A DNA stretch of 64,000 bases from Streptomyces sp. NBC_00083 (GCF_026343295.1 NZ_JAPELY010000001.1:1922001-1986000); one strand, 5' to 3'; positions 45,659-54,168 are shown, counted from the stretch's first letter. Numbers and translations: made by a program. The notes: generated from the letters alone by a model not told the origin.

Positions 45659-45760
45659 CCGAGCCGCCACCACGCACCACCGAGCCACGCCCGAGCACCG
45701 AGCCGCCACCACGCACCACCGAGCCACGCCCGAGCACCGAGCCGCCACCCACGCACCACC
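45659..45760. repeat. 39-bp tandem repeat, about 2.6 copies
   Basis: Two identical 39-bp units (45659-45697 and 45698-45736), each containing CCGAGCCGCCACCACGCACC, followed by a partial diverged third. They fill the gap between the exporter and carrier-thioesterase genes, where the promoter of the main biosynthetic operon should be. No open frame with coding signals uses them. Confidence 0.85.
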
Positions 45761-45909
45761 CGCCCTCGCGCCCGGCCGCCACCCACGACCCGGGCCGCCA
45801 CCCGCACGGAGCCCCACCCACGCGAAGTACCGCCACCCATGCCCAGAGCCGCCACCTACGAACAGCGCCGCACGGTCGTTCCGGCCCGCGCGGTGCATGG
45901 GGGAAATCC

Positions 45910-47007
45910 ATGGTCCACAGCGATGTCGCCACCACCACGCCGGTGCCAGCGGGCACCGGGAGAGACGGCGTGGAGCTCCAACTGTGCGACGTATGGCGCA
46001 AGTTGCTCGGCCGCGCCGACGTCGGGATCCACGACGACTTCTTCTCGCTGGGCGGCCACTCGCTGCTCGCGATCCGCCTCACCGTGGAGGTGCGCCGGCT
46101 CTTCCACGTCGACCTCACCGCCGCGGACCTGCTCGCCGCGGCCACCGTGGCGGAGCTCGCCGAGATCATCCGCCGCGGCTCGGCGGGCGGCACCGGCCAG
46201 CTGGTGCGGATCCAGGCCGGTTCCGGCGGCAGCCCCGTCTACGCCCTGCCGCCGGTCTCCGGCACCGTGCTCCTCTACCCGCCCATCGCCCGCGCGATGG
46301 GGACCGACCAGCCCTTCTGGGCCGTGCAGTCGGTCGGCCTGCTGCCCGGCGAGACGCCCCTCGCCTCGCTGGAGGAGATCTCCGAGGCCTTCATCGAGCA
46401 GCTGCGCGCAGTCCACCCCGAGGGCGCCGAGTGGAACCTGATCGGATACTCGATGGGCGGTCTCCTCGCCTACGAGACCGCGCGCCGGCTGAAGGAGCGC
46501 GGCGAGCGGGTCGGGCTCGTCGGGCTGCTCGACACCCGGATCGTCGTGGAGGCGGGCGCCGACCCCGACTTCGCCCTGCGCGCCCTGCTCTGGCGCGGGC
46601 TCAAGCTGGAGGTGGACGTCGACTGGCTCCGCTCGCTCACCCCGCAGGAGCGGGCGAAGGAGCTGGTCGAGCGGGCCGTCGCCGCCGGGACCATGCCGGC
46701 CGACTTCGACGCGGACCGGCTGCGCCGCATGATCGACATGTACCAGTTCAATCTGGACGCCCTCGCCTCGTACCGGATCAAGCCCTATGACGGCACCGTC
46801 ACCGTCTTCCGTGTGATGGACCGCTCCCTTGAGGACGGCACGCTCCCGGAGGACCTGGGCTGGGGCGAGGTCGCCGCCCGCGCCGTCGTGTGCGACGTGC
46901 CCGGCGACCACTTCACGATGGTCGAACCCGGCCAGGTCGAGGTCCTCGGCCGGCGCCTCAGGGACCACATCGCCCTCGGCGACGCGCCCGGCGCACCGCT
47001 CGTCTGA
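45910..47007 (+). CDS. Carrier protein-thioesterase (PCP-TE) didomain
   Basis: A 365-residue protein starting at ATG 45910 after GGGGGA. Residues about 20-90 form a peptidyl carrier domain with the phosphopantetheine Ser in DDFFSLGGHSLLAIRL. Residues about 100-355 are a type I thioesterase with the nucleophile elbow LIGYSMGGLLAYE and the catalytic His in PGDHFTMVEP. Normally this is the end module of an NRPS; here it is free-standing, with the adenylation domain on another protein and no condensation domain anywhere. It likely holds a single amino acid during modification and then releases it. Confidence 0.93.
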   Translation: MVHSDVATTTPVPAGTGRDGVELQLCDVWRKLLGRADVGIHDDFFSLGGHSLLAIRLTVEVRRLFHVDLTAADLLAAATVAELAEIIRRGSAGGTGQLVRIQAGSGGSPVYALPPVSGTVLLYPPIARAMGTDQPFWAVQSVGLLPGETPLASLEEISEAFIEQLRAVHPEGAEWNLIGYSMGGLLAYETARRLKERGERVGLVGLLDTRIVVEAGADPDFALRALLWRGLKLEVDVDWLRSLTPQERAKELVERAVAAGTMPADFDADRLRRMIDMYQFNLDALASYRIKPYDGTVTVFRVMDRSLEDGTLPEDLGWGEVAARAVVCDVPGDHFTMVEPGQVEVLGRRLRDHIALGDAPGAPLV

Positions 47008-47032
47008 CGCCCCCACAGGAGGAAACCGCCCC

Positions 47033-47533
47033 ATGCCGCAGGAGCAGAAGGCCGACGCGATCCCCGACTCCTACCTCGTCCGCCCCATCGGTACCGTCTG
47101 CTCGCCCCGCAGCGTGCCGAGCCACGACCACTGGGGCGCGGTGAGCGCGCTCATCGAGCTGGACCCCACCCAGCTGGAGCCCGACGCGGTGGCCGGCCTC
47201 GACCTCTTCTCCCACCTGGAAGTCGTCTTCCGCTTCCACCTGGTGCCCGAATCGGCCACCGTCACCGGATCGTGCCACCCGCGGGGCCGGACCGACCTGC
47301 CGCGCCTGGGCATCCTCGCCCAGCGCCTCAAGGAGCGTCCCAACCGGCTCGGTGTGTCCCGCTGCGAACTGGCCGGTGTCGACGGCCTCACCCTCCACGT
47401 ACGGGGCCTCGACGCGCTGGACGGCACCCCCGTCCTCGACGTCAAGCCCTACCAGCAGATCTTCCAGCCGGAACCGGAAGCAGTGCGCGAGCCGACCTGG
47501 CTCCGGGCGGCGATGTCCGCCTACTACTTCTGA
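47033..47533 (+). CDS. TrmO/TsaA-like SAM-binding protein, copy 1
   Basis: A 166-residue protein starting at ATG 47033 after CAGGAGGAAA. It has the TrmO (UPF0066) beta-barrel motifs: VRPIGTVCSP at the start, GLDLFSHLEVVFRFH, HPRGR, RPNRLGVSRCEL and the C-terminal DVKPYQ. TrmO proper methylates N6-threonylcarbamoyl-adenosine in tRNA using SAM. A second paralogue is at 53504 and both lie in the same operon-like array, so a tailoring methylation of the pathway intermediate is more likely than tRNA modification. Confidence 0.85.
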   Translation: MPQEQKADAIPDSYLVRPIGTVCSPRSVPSHDHWGAVSALIELDPTQLEPDAVAGLDLFSHLEVVFRFHLVPESATVTGSCHPRGRTDLPRLGILAQRLKERPNRLGVSRCELAGVDGLTLHVRGLDALDGTPVLDVKPYQQIFQPEPEAVREPTWLRAAMSAYYF

Positions 47534-47594
47534 CCGCTTCCGCCCCTGCCAGGCCACGAGCCGCCCGCGGACGTCCACAGCAAGGAGTACTCCC

Positions 47595-49103
47595 TTGTCC
47601 AGCCTGTCCAGCCTGCCCAGCCTCTCCAGCCAGTCGAGTCCCGCCACCGCCACCGGCGCCGCCCCCGTCGACCTCGAACTGAACCTCGGACGCCTGCTCG
47701 ACCGCAATCCGCAGCTCCAGATCCCCCGCGACGAGTACAACATCAACGTCACCTCGAACGAGGGCGACCGGCTCGACAGCGACGAACTCGCCGCGCAGTA
47801 CGGCACGTTCCCCGGCGCGGACCATCCGGCCCACCTCTACTTCCACCTGCCGCTGTGCAACTACATCTGCCACTTCTGCAACTACGTCAAGCGGCTGGTG
47901 CCCCGGGGCAAGGAGGACCCGTCGCTGCGTCTGTGGTCCGACCTCCTCATCGAGGAGTCGCGCCGCTACCTGGAGCGCTTCGACTGGATACCCCGGGCCC
48001 GCATCGAGTCGTTCTACATCGGCGGAGGCACCGCCGCGCTGCTCCTGAACAGCCCCGAGTACATCGAGCCGCTGGTGCGCCACGTCCGGGAGAACTACGA
48101 CCTGGCCGCGGGCGTCGAGTTCAACATCGAGGGCAACCCCGAGAACTTCCAGCGCCACCACCTGGAGACCGCGCAGGAGCTGGGCTTCAACCGGTTCAGC
48201 CTCGGCGTCCAGTCGCTCCAGGACGAGGTCAACGACTTCACCAAGCGCCGCCACTCCGCGGCCCAGTCCATCGAGGCCGTCGAGAACCTGCTGGCCACCG
48301 GGCGCCCCTTCAACGTCGACATGATGTTCGGGCTGCCCTACCAGACCCCGGAATCCGTACGCCACGACATGACGGTCCTCACCGACCTCGGCGTACCGAC
48401 CATCACCATCTACCGGCTGCGCAACGCGGACCGCGAGGAGATGGGCATCGGCAACCGGGCGGTCTGGAACAACCCCGCGGTACGCGAACGCCTCATCAGC
48501 GAGGGCCGCTTCCCCGACCTCGACTCGACGTACGCGATGCGCCAGGAAGCCGTCGAGGTCCTGCTCGACAAGGGCTACTACCCGAGCCCGTGCGGCTGGT
48601 GGAGCCGCCCCGGCACCTACGAGGGCGGAAACATCCCGCAGACCTCGAAGAACAAGTGGGAGCACTACAACACCATGATCGCGTACGGTCCCGGCGCCTA
48701 CGGCTGGCTCACCGGCGACCAGGAGGAGTTCCTCCAGACGCACAACATCACCGACATCGGCAAGTACGTCTCCTTCATGCAGAAGAACGAGGGGCTGCCC
48801 CTCAACTTCGGCCGCCGGCTCTCCGGGCACAAGGCCATCGGCACCGCGCTCGGCTTCAACTTCAAGGCCAACCAGCCCATCGTCCTCGACCGCTACCGCG
48901 ACCGGTTCGGCGCCGACCTGATGGAGATGGAGCCCTTCGCCTCCGCGTTCACGGAGCTCATCGAGCGCGGCCTGGTCGAGATGGTCGGCGGTGGCACCGC
49001 CCTGAAGCCCACGCTGGACGGCGAAGCCCTGCACGAGGAGATCATCTTCCACTACTTCCACCAGCGCATCGGCCTGTCCGACGCCCCCGTCTGTCGGCGG
49101 TGA
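47595..49103 (+). CDS. HemN/HemW-like radical SAM enzyme
   Basis: A 502-residue protein starting at TTG 47595 with AAGGAG seven bases upstream. After a Ser-rich leader the radical SAM cluster motif is CNYICHFCNYVK (CxxxCxxC) at about 94-101, followed by SFYIGGGTAALL and GVQSLQDEVNDFTKRRH, the HemN-type pattern. Most HemN-like proteins in natural-product clusters are class C methyltransferases or cyclopropane-forming enzymes using two SAM molecules; coproporphyrinogen oxidation is unlikely here. The end overlaps the PLP-fold gene by GTGA. It is probably the central C-C bond-forming step, which is an inference. Confidence 0.9.
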   Translation: MSSLSSLPSLSSQSSPATATGAAPVDLELNLGRLLDRNPQLQIPRDEYNINVTSNEGDRLDSDELAAQYGTFPGADHPAHLYFHLPLCNYICHFCNYVKRLVPRGKEDPSLRLWSDLLIEESRRYLERFDWIPRARIESFYIGGGTAALLLNSPEYIEPLVRHVRENYDLAAGVEFNIEGNPENFQRHHLETAQELGFNRFSLGVQSLQDEVNDFTKRRHSAAQSIEAVENLLATGRPFNVDMMFGLPYQTPESVRHDMTVLTDLGVPTITIYRLRNADREEMGIGNRAVWNNPAVRERLISEGRFPDLDSTYAMRQEAVEVLLDKGYYPSPCGWWSRPGTYEGGNIPQTSKNKWEHYNTMIAYGPGAYGWLTGDQEEFLQTHNITDIGKYVSFMQKNEGLPLNFGRRLSGHKAIGTALGFNFKANQPIVLDRYRDRFGADLMEMEPFASAFTELIERGLVEMVGGGTALKPTLDGEALHEEIIFHYFHQRIGLSDAPVCRR

Positions 49104-50158
49104 CCGTGCACTACGCAACCACCCCGGCCGCCCCCGCGCCCGTGTCCCTCACGTCGGCCCGGCGGGCCGAGGCCGCCTTCGCCCGGCTGCACGGCGCGGA
49201 CGCCGCGCTGCTGCTCCCCAGCAACGTCACGGCCACCACGGCCGTCCTGCTGGCCCTGAGCAATCCGGGCGGCCACATCGTCGTCTCCGACCAGACCTGC
49301 GATCCGCTGCGCGCGGCCCTGACCGCCGAACTCACCGGATCCAGACGCACGGTCACCTTCGTCGACTGCACCGAGCCGGACGCGGTCGTCGCGGCCGTGC
49401 GGCCCGCCACCCAGGTGGTGTACACCCCGTCCCTGAGCGATCCGCTGATGCGCCTGGCCCCGCTCGGCGAACTCGCCACCTACGCGCAGATGAACGACCT
49501 GCTGCTCGTCGTGGACAACACCGCGTTGTCGCCCGCCGAGGTGCGGCCCCTGGAGAGCGGCGCGGTCGTCGTCATCGAGGACGCCTCGCCCTGCCTCGAC
49601 GAGTGGGGCGACGTCAGCGCCGCGTTCGTCACCGGCGCCGGCCGCCATCTGGCGCCCGTCCGCGAACAGGCCGCGCGCTTCGGCGGCCAGGTGGACCCCT
49701 GGGCGGCCCACCTCCTGGAACGGTCCCTGTCCACGCTGGGCCTGCGCCTCGCGGCCCGCCGGCACCACGCGGAGCGGGTCGCCGACGCACTCCGCGGACA
49801 CCGTGCCGTACGCACCGTGCACCGGCCGACGTTCGACGAAGCCCCCTGGGCCCTGGAGACCCACGACGGTTTCGGCGGACTGCTCGCCTTCGAGGTCGCG
49901 CCCGACGTCCGCGACCTCGGGGCCGTGCTCGACGCGTGCGCCGCCGACGACGCGGCGACGGGCAGCACGCTGGCTCTGCCCGCCCTCACCACCCACGCCC
50001 ACCTGAGCGAGCGGGTGCGCCAAGAGGCCGGAATATCACGGCAGTTGGTGCGCGTGTCGGTGGGCACCCAGGACCCGGGTCCGCTGATCCGCGGTCTGCT
50101 CAGGGCCCTCGACACGGCCGCCGGGCCCCGGCCCCCGAGTGGAGGAGAGCGATGCTGA
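49100..50158 (+). CDS. Cys/Met-metabolism PLP-fold protein without the Schiff-base Lys
   Basis: A 352-residue homologue of cystathionine gamma-synthase. The fold is clear: LTSARRAEAAFARLHGADAA, LLLVVDNTALSP (family Asp that binds the pyridine N is kept) and a normal C-terminal half ending RVSVGTQDPGPLI. The family motif SATKYLxGHSDV, whose Lys holds PLP, aligns to DASPCLDEWGDV, so the Lys is Pro. The Tyr-Gly-Gly PLP-stacking segment and the N-terminal active-site arm are also missing. It cannot work as a standard PLP enzyme. It overlaps the genes on both sides, so it is kept in tight stoichiometry with the radical SAM and OsmC-like proteins. Confidence 0.85.
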   Translation: MTVHYATTPAAPAPVSLTSARRAEAAFARLHGADAALLLPSNVTATTAVLLALSNPGGHIVVSDQTCDPLRAALTAELTGSRRTVTFVDCTEPDAVVAAVRPATQVVYTPSLSDPLMRLAPLGELATYAQMNDLLLVVDNTALSPAEVRPLESGAVVVIEDASPCLDEWGDVSAAFVTGAGRHLAPVREQAARFGGQVDPWAAHLLERSLSTLGLRLAARRHHAERVADALRGHRAVRTVHRPTFDEAPWALETHDGFGGLLAFEVAPDVRDLGAVLDACAADDAATGSTLALPALTTHAHLSERVRQEAGISRQLVRVSVGTQDPGPLIRGLLRALDTAAGPRPPSGGERC

Positions 50159-51270
50159 ACGGGGTCGACCTCGCCGCCCGCGAGGCGCTGGCCGAGCAGA
50201 TCCGGGAGGACTCCTGGGAGGCTCAGCTGAGCATCGGCGTACAGGCCCGCCCCGGGCCCGGCGGACGGTGCCGGGTGGACACCGAGCCCATGCGCCTGGG
50301 ATCGAGCCGCGTCGCCCGGTCCTTCACCCTCCACCAGGGGCAGGACACCGGCAACGGATCAAAACCAGCTCCCTCCGGGGCGGGGGAGTGCCTCGACCCG
50401 GTCGGCTCGGTCCTCGTCGGCCTCGGCGCCTGCGTCGCCGACAACGTCGTGGCCCGGCTGACCGCGGAGGGCTGCCATCTCACCTTCCTCGAGGTGGTGC
50501 CGGCCGTGGAGCCCGCCGACGCGGGGGACGGCACCCGGCTGTCCTACGGCGTACGCATCGAGGGCGAGGTCTCCGCCGAGCAGGCCCGCCGCGCGGTGCT
50601 GGCGGCGGGCGAGCGGGGCAGCGGCCACCGCACCCTTGAGGACCCCAACGAGATCCGCGTCGTGGTCCAGACCGAGCAGGACGTGCACCTCACGGCCCGA
50701 CCGGCCGCACCCCGTGCGACGACGGCCCGGCGCCGCGCCGCGCGGGTGGCCTGGGAGGTGGGCGCCCATGTGATCGCCGAAGTGGACGGCGTACGGGCCG
50801 AGTCGGACCAGCCCAAGCAGCTGTTCGGCGCCGACATCGCGCCCAGCGCACAGGAGTACTTCCTGTCCGCGCTGGCGGGCGAGGCGCTGCGGTTCGCGGC
50901 CGGTGCGGACGGCGCCGGGCCGCCTCCCGCCGCCGACGACGCCGGGGGCCCCGGGCCCCAGGACGCCGTCCACGCATCGGGCCGCATCGACCTGCGCGGC
51001 CCGTACTCCACCCAGGACGCGCCGGCCGGTCTGCGCAACATCCTCGTCCAGCTGCTGCCCGCCGACCCGTCCGCCAAGGACGACGACGGCGGCCCGGCCG
51101 AGGCCGTGCGCGGCTGGCTCGCCGAGGGGGAGGCCCTCCGTCTGATCAGGGACGCGCACCCGATCCGGGTGGACGTGGTCCTGAACGGAACACCGATCGC
51201 GACCGGCCCCGAAGGGGCCGTCGCCGCTACCGCACCGCACGACACGAAGGAGCAGCACAGTGCCCCGTGA
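50152..51270 (+). CDS. Fused double OsmC-like protein
   Basis: A 372-residue protein with two OsmC-like halves. ATG 50152 follows GGAGGAG and overlaps the PLP-fold gene. Half 1 has the motif LDPVGSVLVGLGACVADNVVARL with one reactive-type Cys (about 97). Half 2 repeats the layout (ADIAPSAQEYFLSALAGEALRFA), but the Cys is lost. Ordinary OsmC proteins are ~140 residues, form dimers and reduce organic peroxides using two Cys. This looks like a built-in heterodimer with altered chemistry. It overlaps the methyltransferase gene downstream. Confidence 0.75.
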   Translation: MLNGVDLAAREALAEQIREDSWEAQLSIGVQARPGPGGRCRVDTEPMRLGSSRVARSFTLHQGQDTGNGSKPAPSGAGECLDPVGSVLVGLGACVADNVVARLTAEGCHLTFLEVVPAVEPADAGDGTRLSYGVRIEGEVSAEQARRAVLAAGERGSGHRTLEDPNEIRVVVQTEQDVHLTARPAAPRATTARRRAARVAWEVGAHVIAEVDGVRAESDQPKQLFGADIAPSAQEYFLSALAGEALRFAAGADGAGPPPAADDAGGPGPQDAVHASGRIDLRGPYSTQDAPAGLRNILVQLLPADPSAKDDDGGPAEAVRGWLAEGEALRLIRDAHPIRVDVVLNGTPIATGPEGAVAATAPHDTKEQHSAP

Positions 51271-52006
51271 ATGGGACGCCAAAACGTACGACTCGCTTCC
51301 CCTGCCGCACCAGCAGTGGGGCAAGCGCACCCTGGGCCGTCTCAACCTGCGGGGGACCGAGACCGTCCTGGACGCCGGGTGCGGCACGGGACGGGACACC
51401 GCGTCGCTGCTCGACCTGGTGCCCGAGGGCCGGGTGATCGGCGTCGACGGCTCCAGCCGGATGCTGGACCAGCTACGGACCAAGCTCGCCGGCCGGCTCG
51501 ACCGCCTCGACGTCATCGAGGCCGACCTCACCAGGCCGCTGGAGCTCGGCACCCAGGTCGACGCCGTCTCCAGCGTGGCCACGTTCCACTGGATCACCGA
51601 CCACGCGGCGCTCTTCGCCAACCTGGCCCGGTCCCTGCGCTCCGGCGGCCAGTTCGTGGCGGAGTGCGGCGGCGAGGGCAACGTCGCGCGGATCAACGCG
51701 GCCGTCGACGAGGTGCTCGGAGCGACCCAGGGCGAGAAGGTCTGGTACTTCGCCGGAGTGGACGAGACCACCGAGCGGCTGGAGGCGGCCGGCTTCACCG
51801 ACATCGAGGTCACCCTGCTGCCCGACCCGGCCCGGCTGGAACCCGGCGAGCAGCTGTGGAGCTACCTCGCGACGGTGGTGCTCGGCTCGCACCTGGACCG
51901 GCTGCCCGACTCCGACCACGAGGACTTCGTCCACGCCGTCGCCGACCGGCTCCCGGAGCCGGTCGTGGACTACGTCCGGCTCAACATCACCGCCCGCCGG
52001 GCCTGA
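51260..52006 (+). CDS. Class I SAM methyltransferase, trans-aconitate methyltransferase-like
   Basis: A 248-residue enzyme starting at GTG 51260 after AAGGAG. SAM motifs: VLDAGCGTGRDTASLLDLVPEG, VIGVDGSSRML, EADLTRP and SSVATFHWITDHAALFANLARSLRSGG. The start WDAKTYDSLPLPHQQWG matches the trans-aconitate methyltransferase group, which esterifies carboxylates, so O-methylation of a carboxyl group is one reasonable role. It is the last gene before an internal terminator-like hairpin. Confidence 0.9.
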   Translation: MPREWDAKTYDSLPLPHQQWGKRTLGRLNLRGTETVLDAGCGTGRDTASLLDLVPEGRVIGVDGSSRMLDQLRTKLAGRLDRLDVIEADLTRPLELGTQVDAVSSVATFHWITDHAALFANLARSLRSGGQFVAECGGEGNVARINAAVDEVLGATQGEKVWYFAGVDETTERLEAAGFTDIEVTLLPDPARLEPGEQLWSYLATVVLGSHLDRLPDSDHEDFVHAVADRLPEPVVDYVRLNITARRA

Positions 52007-52018
52007 GCCACGGAGCAG

Positions 52019-52048
52019 CCCCGGGCGCGGCCGTCCCCGCGCCCGGGG
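52019..52048 (+). terminator. Hairpin inside the biosynthetic gene run
   Basis: Perfect 12-base arms (CCCCGGGCGCGG / CCGCGCCCGGGG) with a six-base loop 12 bp after the methyltransferase stop. It would end or weaken transcription before the ATP-grasp gene. Confidence 0.75.
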
Positions 52049-52097
52049 CCCCGCCCGAGCCCGCCCCCTTCCGTGCGCTTCGACCGGAGGCCGACCC

Positions 52098-53429
52098 ATG
52101 GGCCAGGACCAATCACGCCGGGTGCTGCCCGGAACCGCCGCGACGCCCCTGCTCCTGCTCGTCCACGACCGGGGCTCCGCCGCGCCCCTGCGGGTCCTCG
52201 CGGCGGCCCGCGGCCTGTGCCGGGTCGTGCTGCTCTGCGAGCCGGACGACCCGGAGCTGGCGGCCGGGCTGCGCATGGTGGCGGGGCACGCCGAGATCGT
52301 GGACATCACCGGCCTCGACGACGCGGCGGTGTGCCGTCTCGCCGCCGGTCTCACCCCGGCCGGTGTGGTCACCTTCAGCGAACGGCGGCTGCACCTGACG
52401 GCGTCGGTGGCCGCCGCGTGCCGCCTGCCGTTCCACCGCCCCGACACCGTGGAAGCCCTCACCGACAAGTTCCGGCAGCGACAGGTCCTCGCGGACAGCG
52501 GGGTGCAGCACACCCGCTGCGCGCTGGTACGCGACCCGGCCGGCCTGGCCGGCGCGCTCGCCCTCGTCGGCCTGCCGGCCGTGCTCAAGCCGAGGTCCGG
52601 AGCGGGCAGCGTCGACACCTGCCTGGTCAGGTCGGAGGGCGAGTGCCGGACCCGGCTCGCCGAGTTCACCGAAGGCCACGGCCCGGCCGGGCGCCGGGAC
52701 TTCGTCCTGGAGGAGTACCTGCCCGGCGACCCCGCACCGGCGGGACCCGGCGTCGGCGACTACGTGTCCGTGGAGTCCGTGCTGATCGACGGCGCCCCGC
52801 GGACCGTCGCCGTCACCGGCAAACCCCCGCTCGTGCCGCCGTTCCGCGAGACCGGGCACATCCTGCCCGCCCCGCTGGCCCCCGCCCTCGCGGCGGACGT
52901 CGTCGCCCTGGAGCAGCGGGCGGTCCGCGCGCTCGGGGTGCGGCACGGGGTGACCCACACCGAGATCAAGCTGACCCCCCACGGGCCGAGGATCATCGAG
53001 GTCAACGGACGCCTCGGCGGTCACGTGGCCGAGATCGTGCAGCGCGCCCTCGGCTACGACCTGGTGGCGGCGGCCCTGCGGTGCGCGCTGGGCCTGCCCG
53101 TCGCCGAGCCACCGGGCGGGACCGGCGGACCGGAGCCGGGCCGGCCCGGCCGGGTCGCCTTCCAGTACATGCTGGTCCCGCCGGCCGGCGCCCTGGGCTC
53201 GGTCCGCCCCGCGGCGCTCGTCGAGGAGCTGGCCGGGCTCCCCGGCGTGGACCTCGTCGACGTGCCGGGGGCCGACGGACGGCCCGCCCACTGGCGCGCG
53301 GGCACGGCGGGGGCGCTGGGCGTCGTGTACGGGTCCGCCGACGACCACACCGCGCTGCGGGCCCTGCTGGCTCAACTCCGGCTCACACTGGCCGACTTCT
53401 GGCCGAAAGCCTCCGCCGGATCCGTATGA
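52098..53429 (+). CDS. ATP-grasp ligase
   Basis: A 443-residue ATP-grasp enzyme. A pre-ATP-grasp N-terminal domain (about 1-110) precedes VEALTDKFRQRQVLADSGV. ATP-grasp motifs follow: LPAVLKPRSGAGSVDT (ATP Lys), FVLEEYLPG and HTEIKLTPHGPRIIEVNGRLGG (metal-binding Glu and Asn). Relatives of this carboxylate-amine ligase type join an amino acid to a carboxylate through an acyl phosphate. It may attach the modified amino acid to a second amino acid or amine. ATG 52098 is used; an independent promoter may lie after the preceding hairpin. Confidence 0.9.
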   Translation: MGQDQSRRVLPGTAATPLLLLVHDRGSAAPLRVLAAARGLCRVVLLCEPDDPELAAGLRMVAGHAEIVDITGLDDAAVCRLAAGLTPAGVVTFSERRLHLTASVAAACRLPFHRPDTVEALTDKFRQRQVLADSGVQHTRCALVRDPAGLAGALALVGLPAVLKPRSGAGSVDTCLVRSEGECRTRLAEFTEGHGPAGRRDFVLEEYLPGDPAPAGPGVGDYVSVESVLIDGAPRTVAVTGKPPLVPPFRETGHILPAPLAPALAADVVALEQRAVRALGVRHGVTHTEIKLTPHGPRIIEVNGRLGGHVAEIVQRALGYDLVAAALRCALGLPVAEPPGGTGGPEPGRPGRVAFQYMLVPPAGALGSVRPAALVEELAGLPGVDLVDVPGADGRPAHWRAGTAGALGVVYGSADDHTALRALLAQLRLTLADFWPKASAGSV

Positions 53430-53503
53430 CAACCCCGCCGGGCACCTCCGCACCCGGCGTACGGTGGACCATGATCGCTCCCTCCTTGTGAAAGGCGCAG
53501 CAC

Positions 53504-53986
53504 ATGTCAGAGAGCAGCACCCGGGCCGAGGTCGTATCCGACCCGGTCGGTCAGGTGGTCGGCGGCCGGGCCGAGGTCCGCGACGACGAGTGGGGCGAGG
53601 TGTCCGCCGTCATCCGCCTCGACGAGAAGCAGTTCGGCCCCGAAGCCCTCGCCGGCCTCGACTCCTTCTCCCACGTCGAGATCGTCTACCACTTCGACCG
53701 TGTGCCCCTCGCGAAGGTGGAGACCGGGGCGCGGCACCCGCGCGGCAACACCGACTGGCCGCTGGTCGGCATCTTCGCCCAGCGCGGCAAGAACCGGCCC
53801 AACCGGCTCGGGGTCTCCCGCTGCCGCCTCGTGCGCGTCGACGGCCTCGATGTCCACGTCCAGGGTCTGGACGCGGTCGACGGGACGCCCGTCCTCGACA
53901 TCAAGCCCTACATGGCGGAGTTCGGCCCCCGCGAGGCCACCACGCAGCCGGACTGGGCGACCGAGATCATGCGCGAGTACTACTGA
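53504..53986 (+). CDS. TrmO/TsaA-like SAM-binding protein, copy 2
   Basis: A 160-residue paralogue of the protein at 47033 (about half the residues identical by eye). ATG 53504 follows AAAGG. Shared motifs: GLDSFSHVEIVYHF, HPRGNTD, RPNRLGVSRC and DIKPY. The N-terminal IGxVxSP segment of copy 1 is degenerate here (DPVGQVVGGR). Two copies in one cluster imply two related reactions or a heterodimer. Confidence 0.83.
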   Translation: MSESSTRAEVVSDPVGQVVGGRAEVRDDEWGEVSAVIRLDEKQFGPEALAGLDSFSHVEIVYHFDRVPLAKVETGARHPRGNTDWPLVGIFAQRGKNRPNRLGVSRCRLVRVDGLDVHVQGLDAVDGTPVLDIKPYMAEFGPREATTQPDWATEIMREYY

Positions 53987-54009
53987 CAAGGCGACCGACG
54001 GCCGGCCTG

Positions 54010-54048
54010 CGGCCTGGGCCTTCGTCCGCAACGACGCAGGCCCGGCCG
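54010..54048 (+). terminator. Hairpin after the second TrmO-like gene
   Basis: CGGCC-T-GGGCCT pairs with AGGCCCGGCCG, with a one-base bulge and an inner TCGT/ACGA stem, 24 bp after the stop codon. Confidence 0.55.
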
Positions 54049-54168
54049 CGCGCCGGGCCGTACGGTCTTCACGAAATTCTCGCTCGCGCAGCCGAATGGC
54101 CCCTGCGTAGGATTGCGGACATCCCGCTGGAGGGCGACCCCCACAAGGCCGGGACGAGGGGGATCCGC

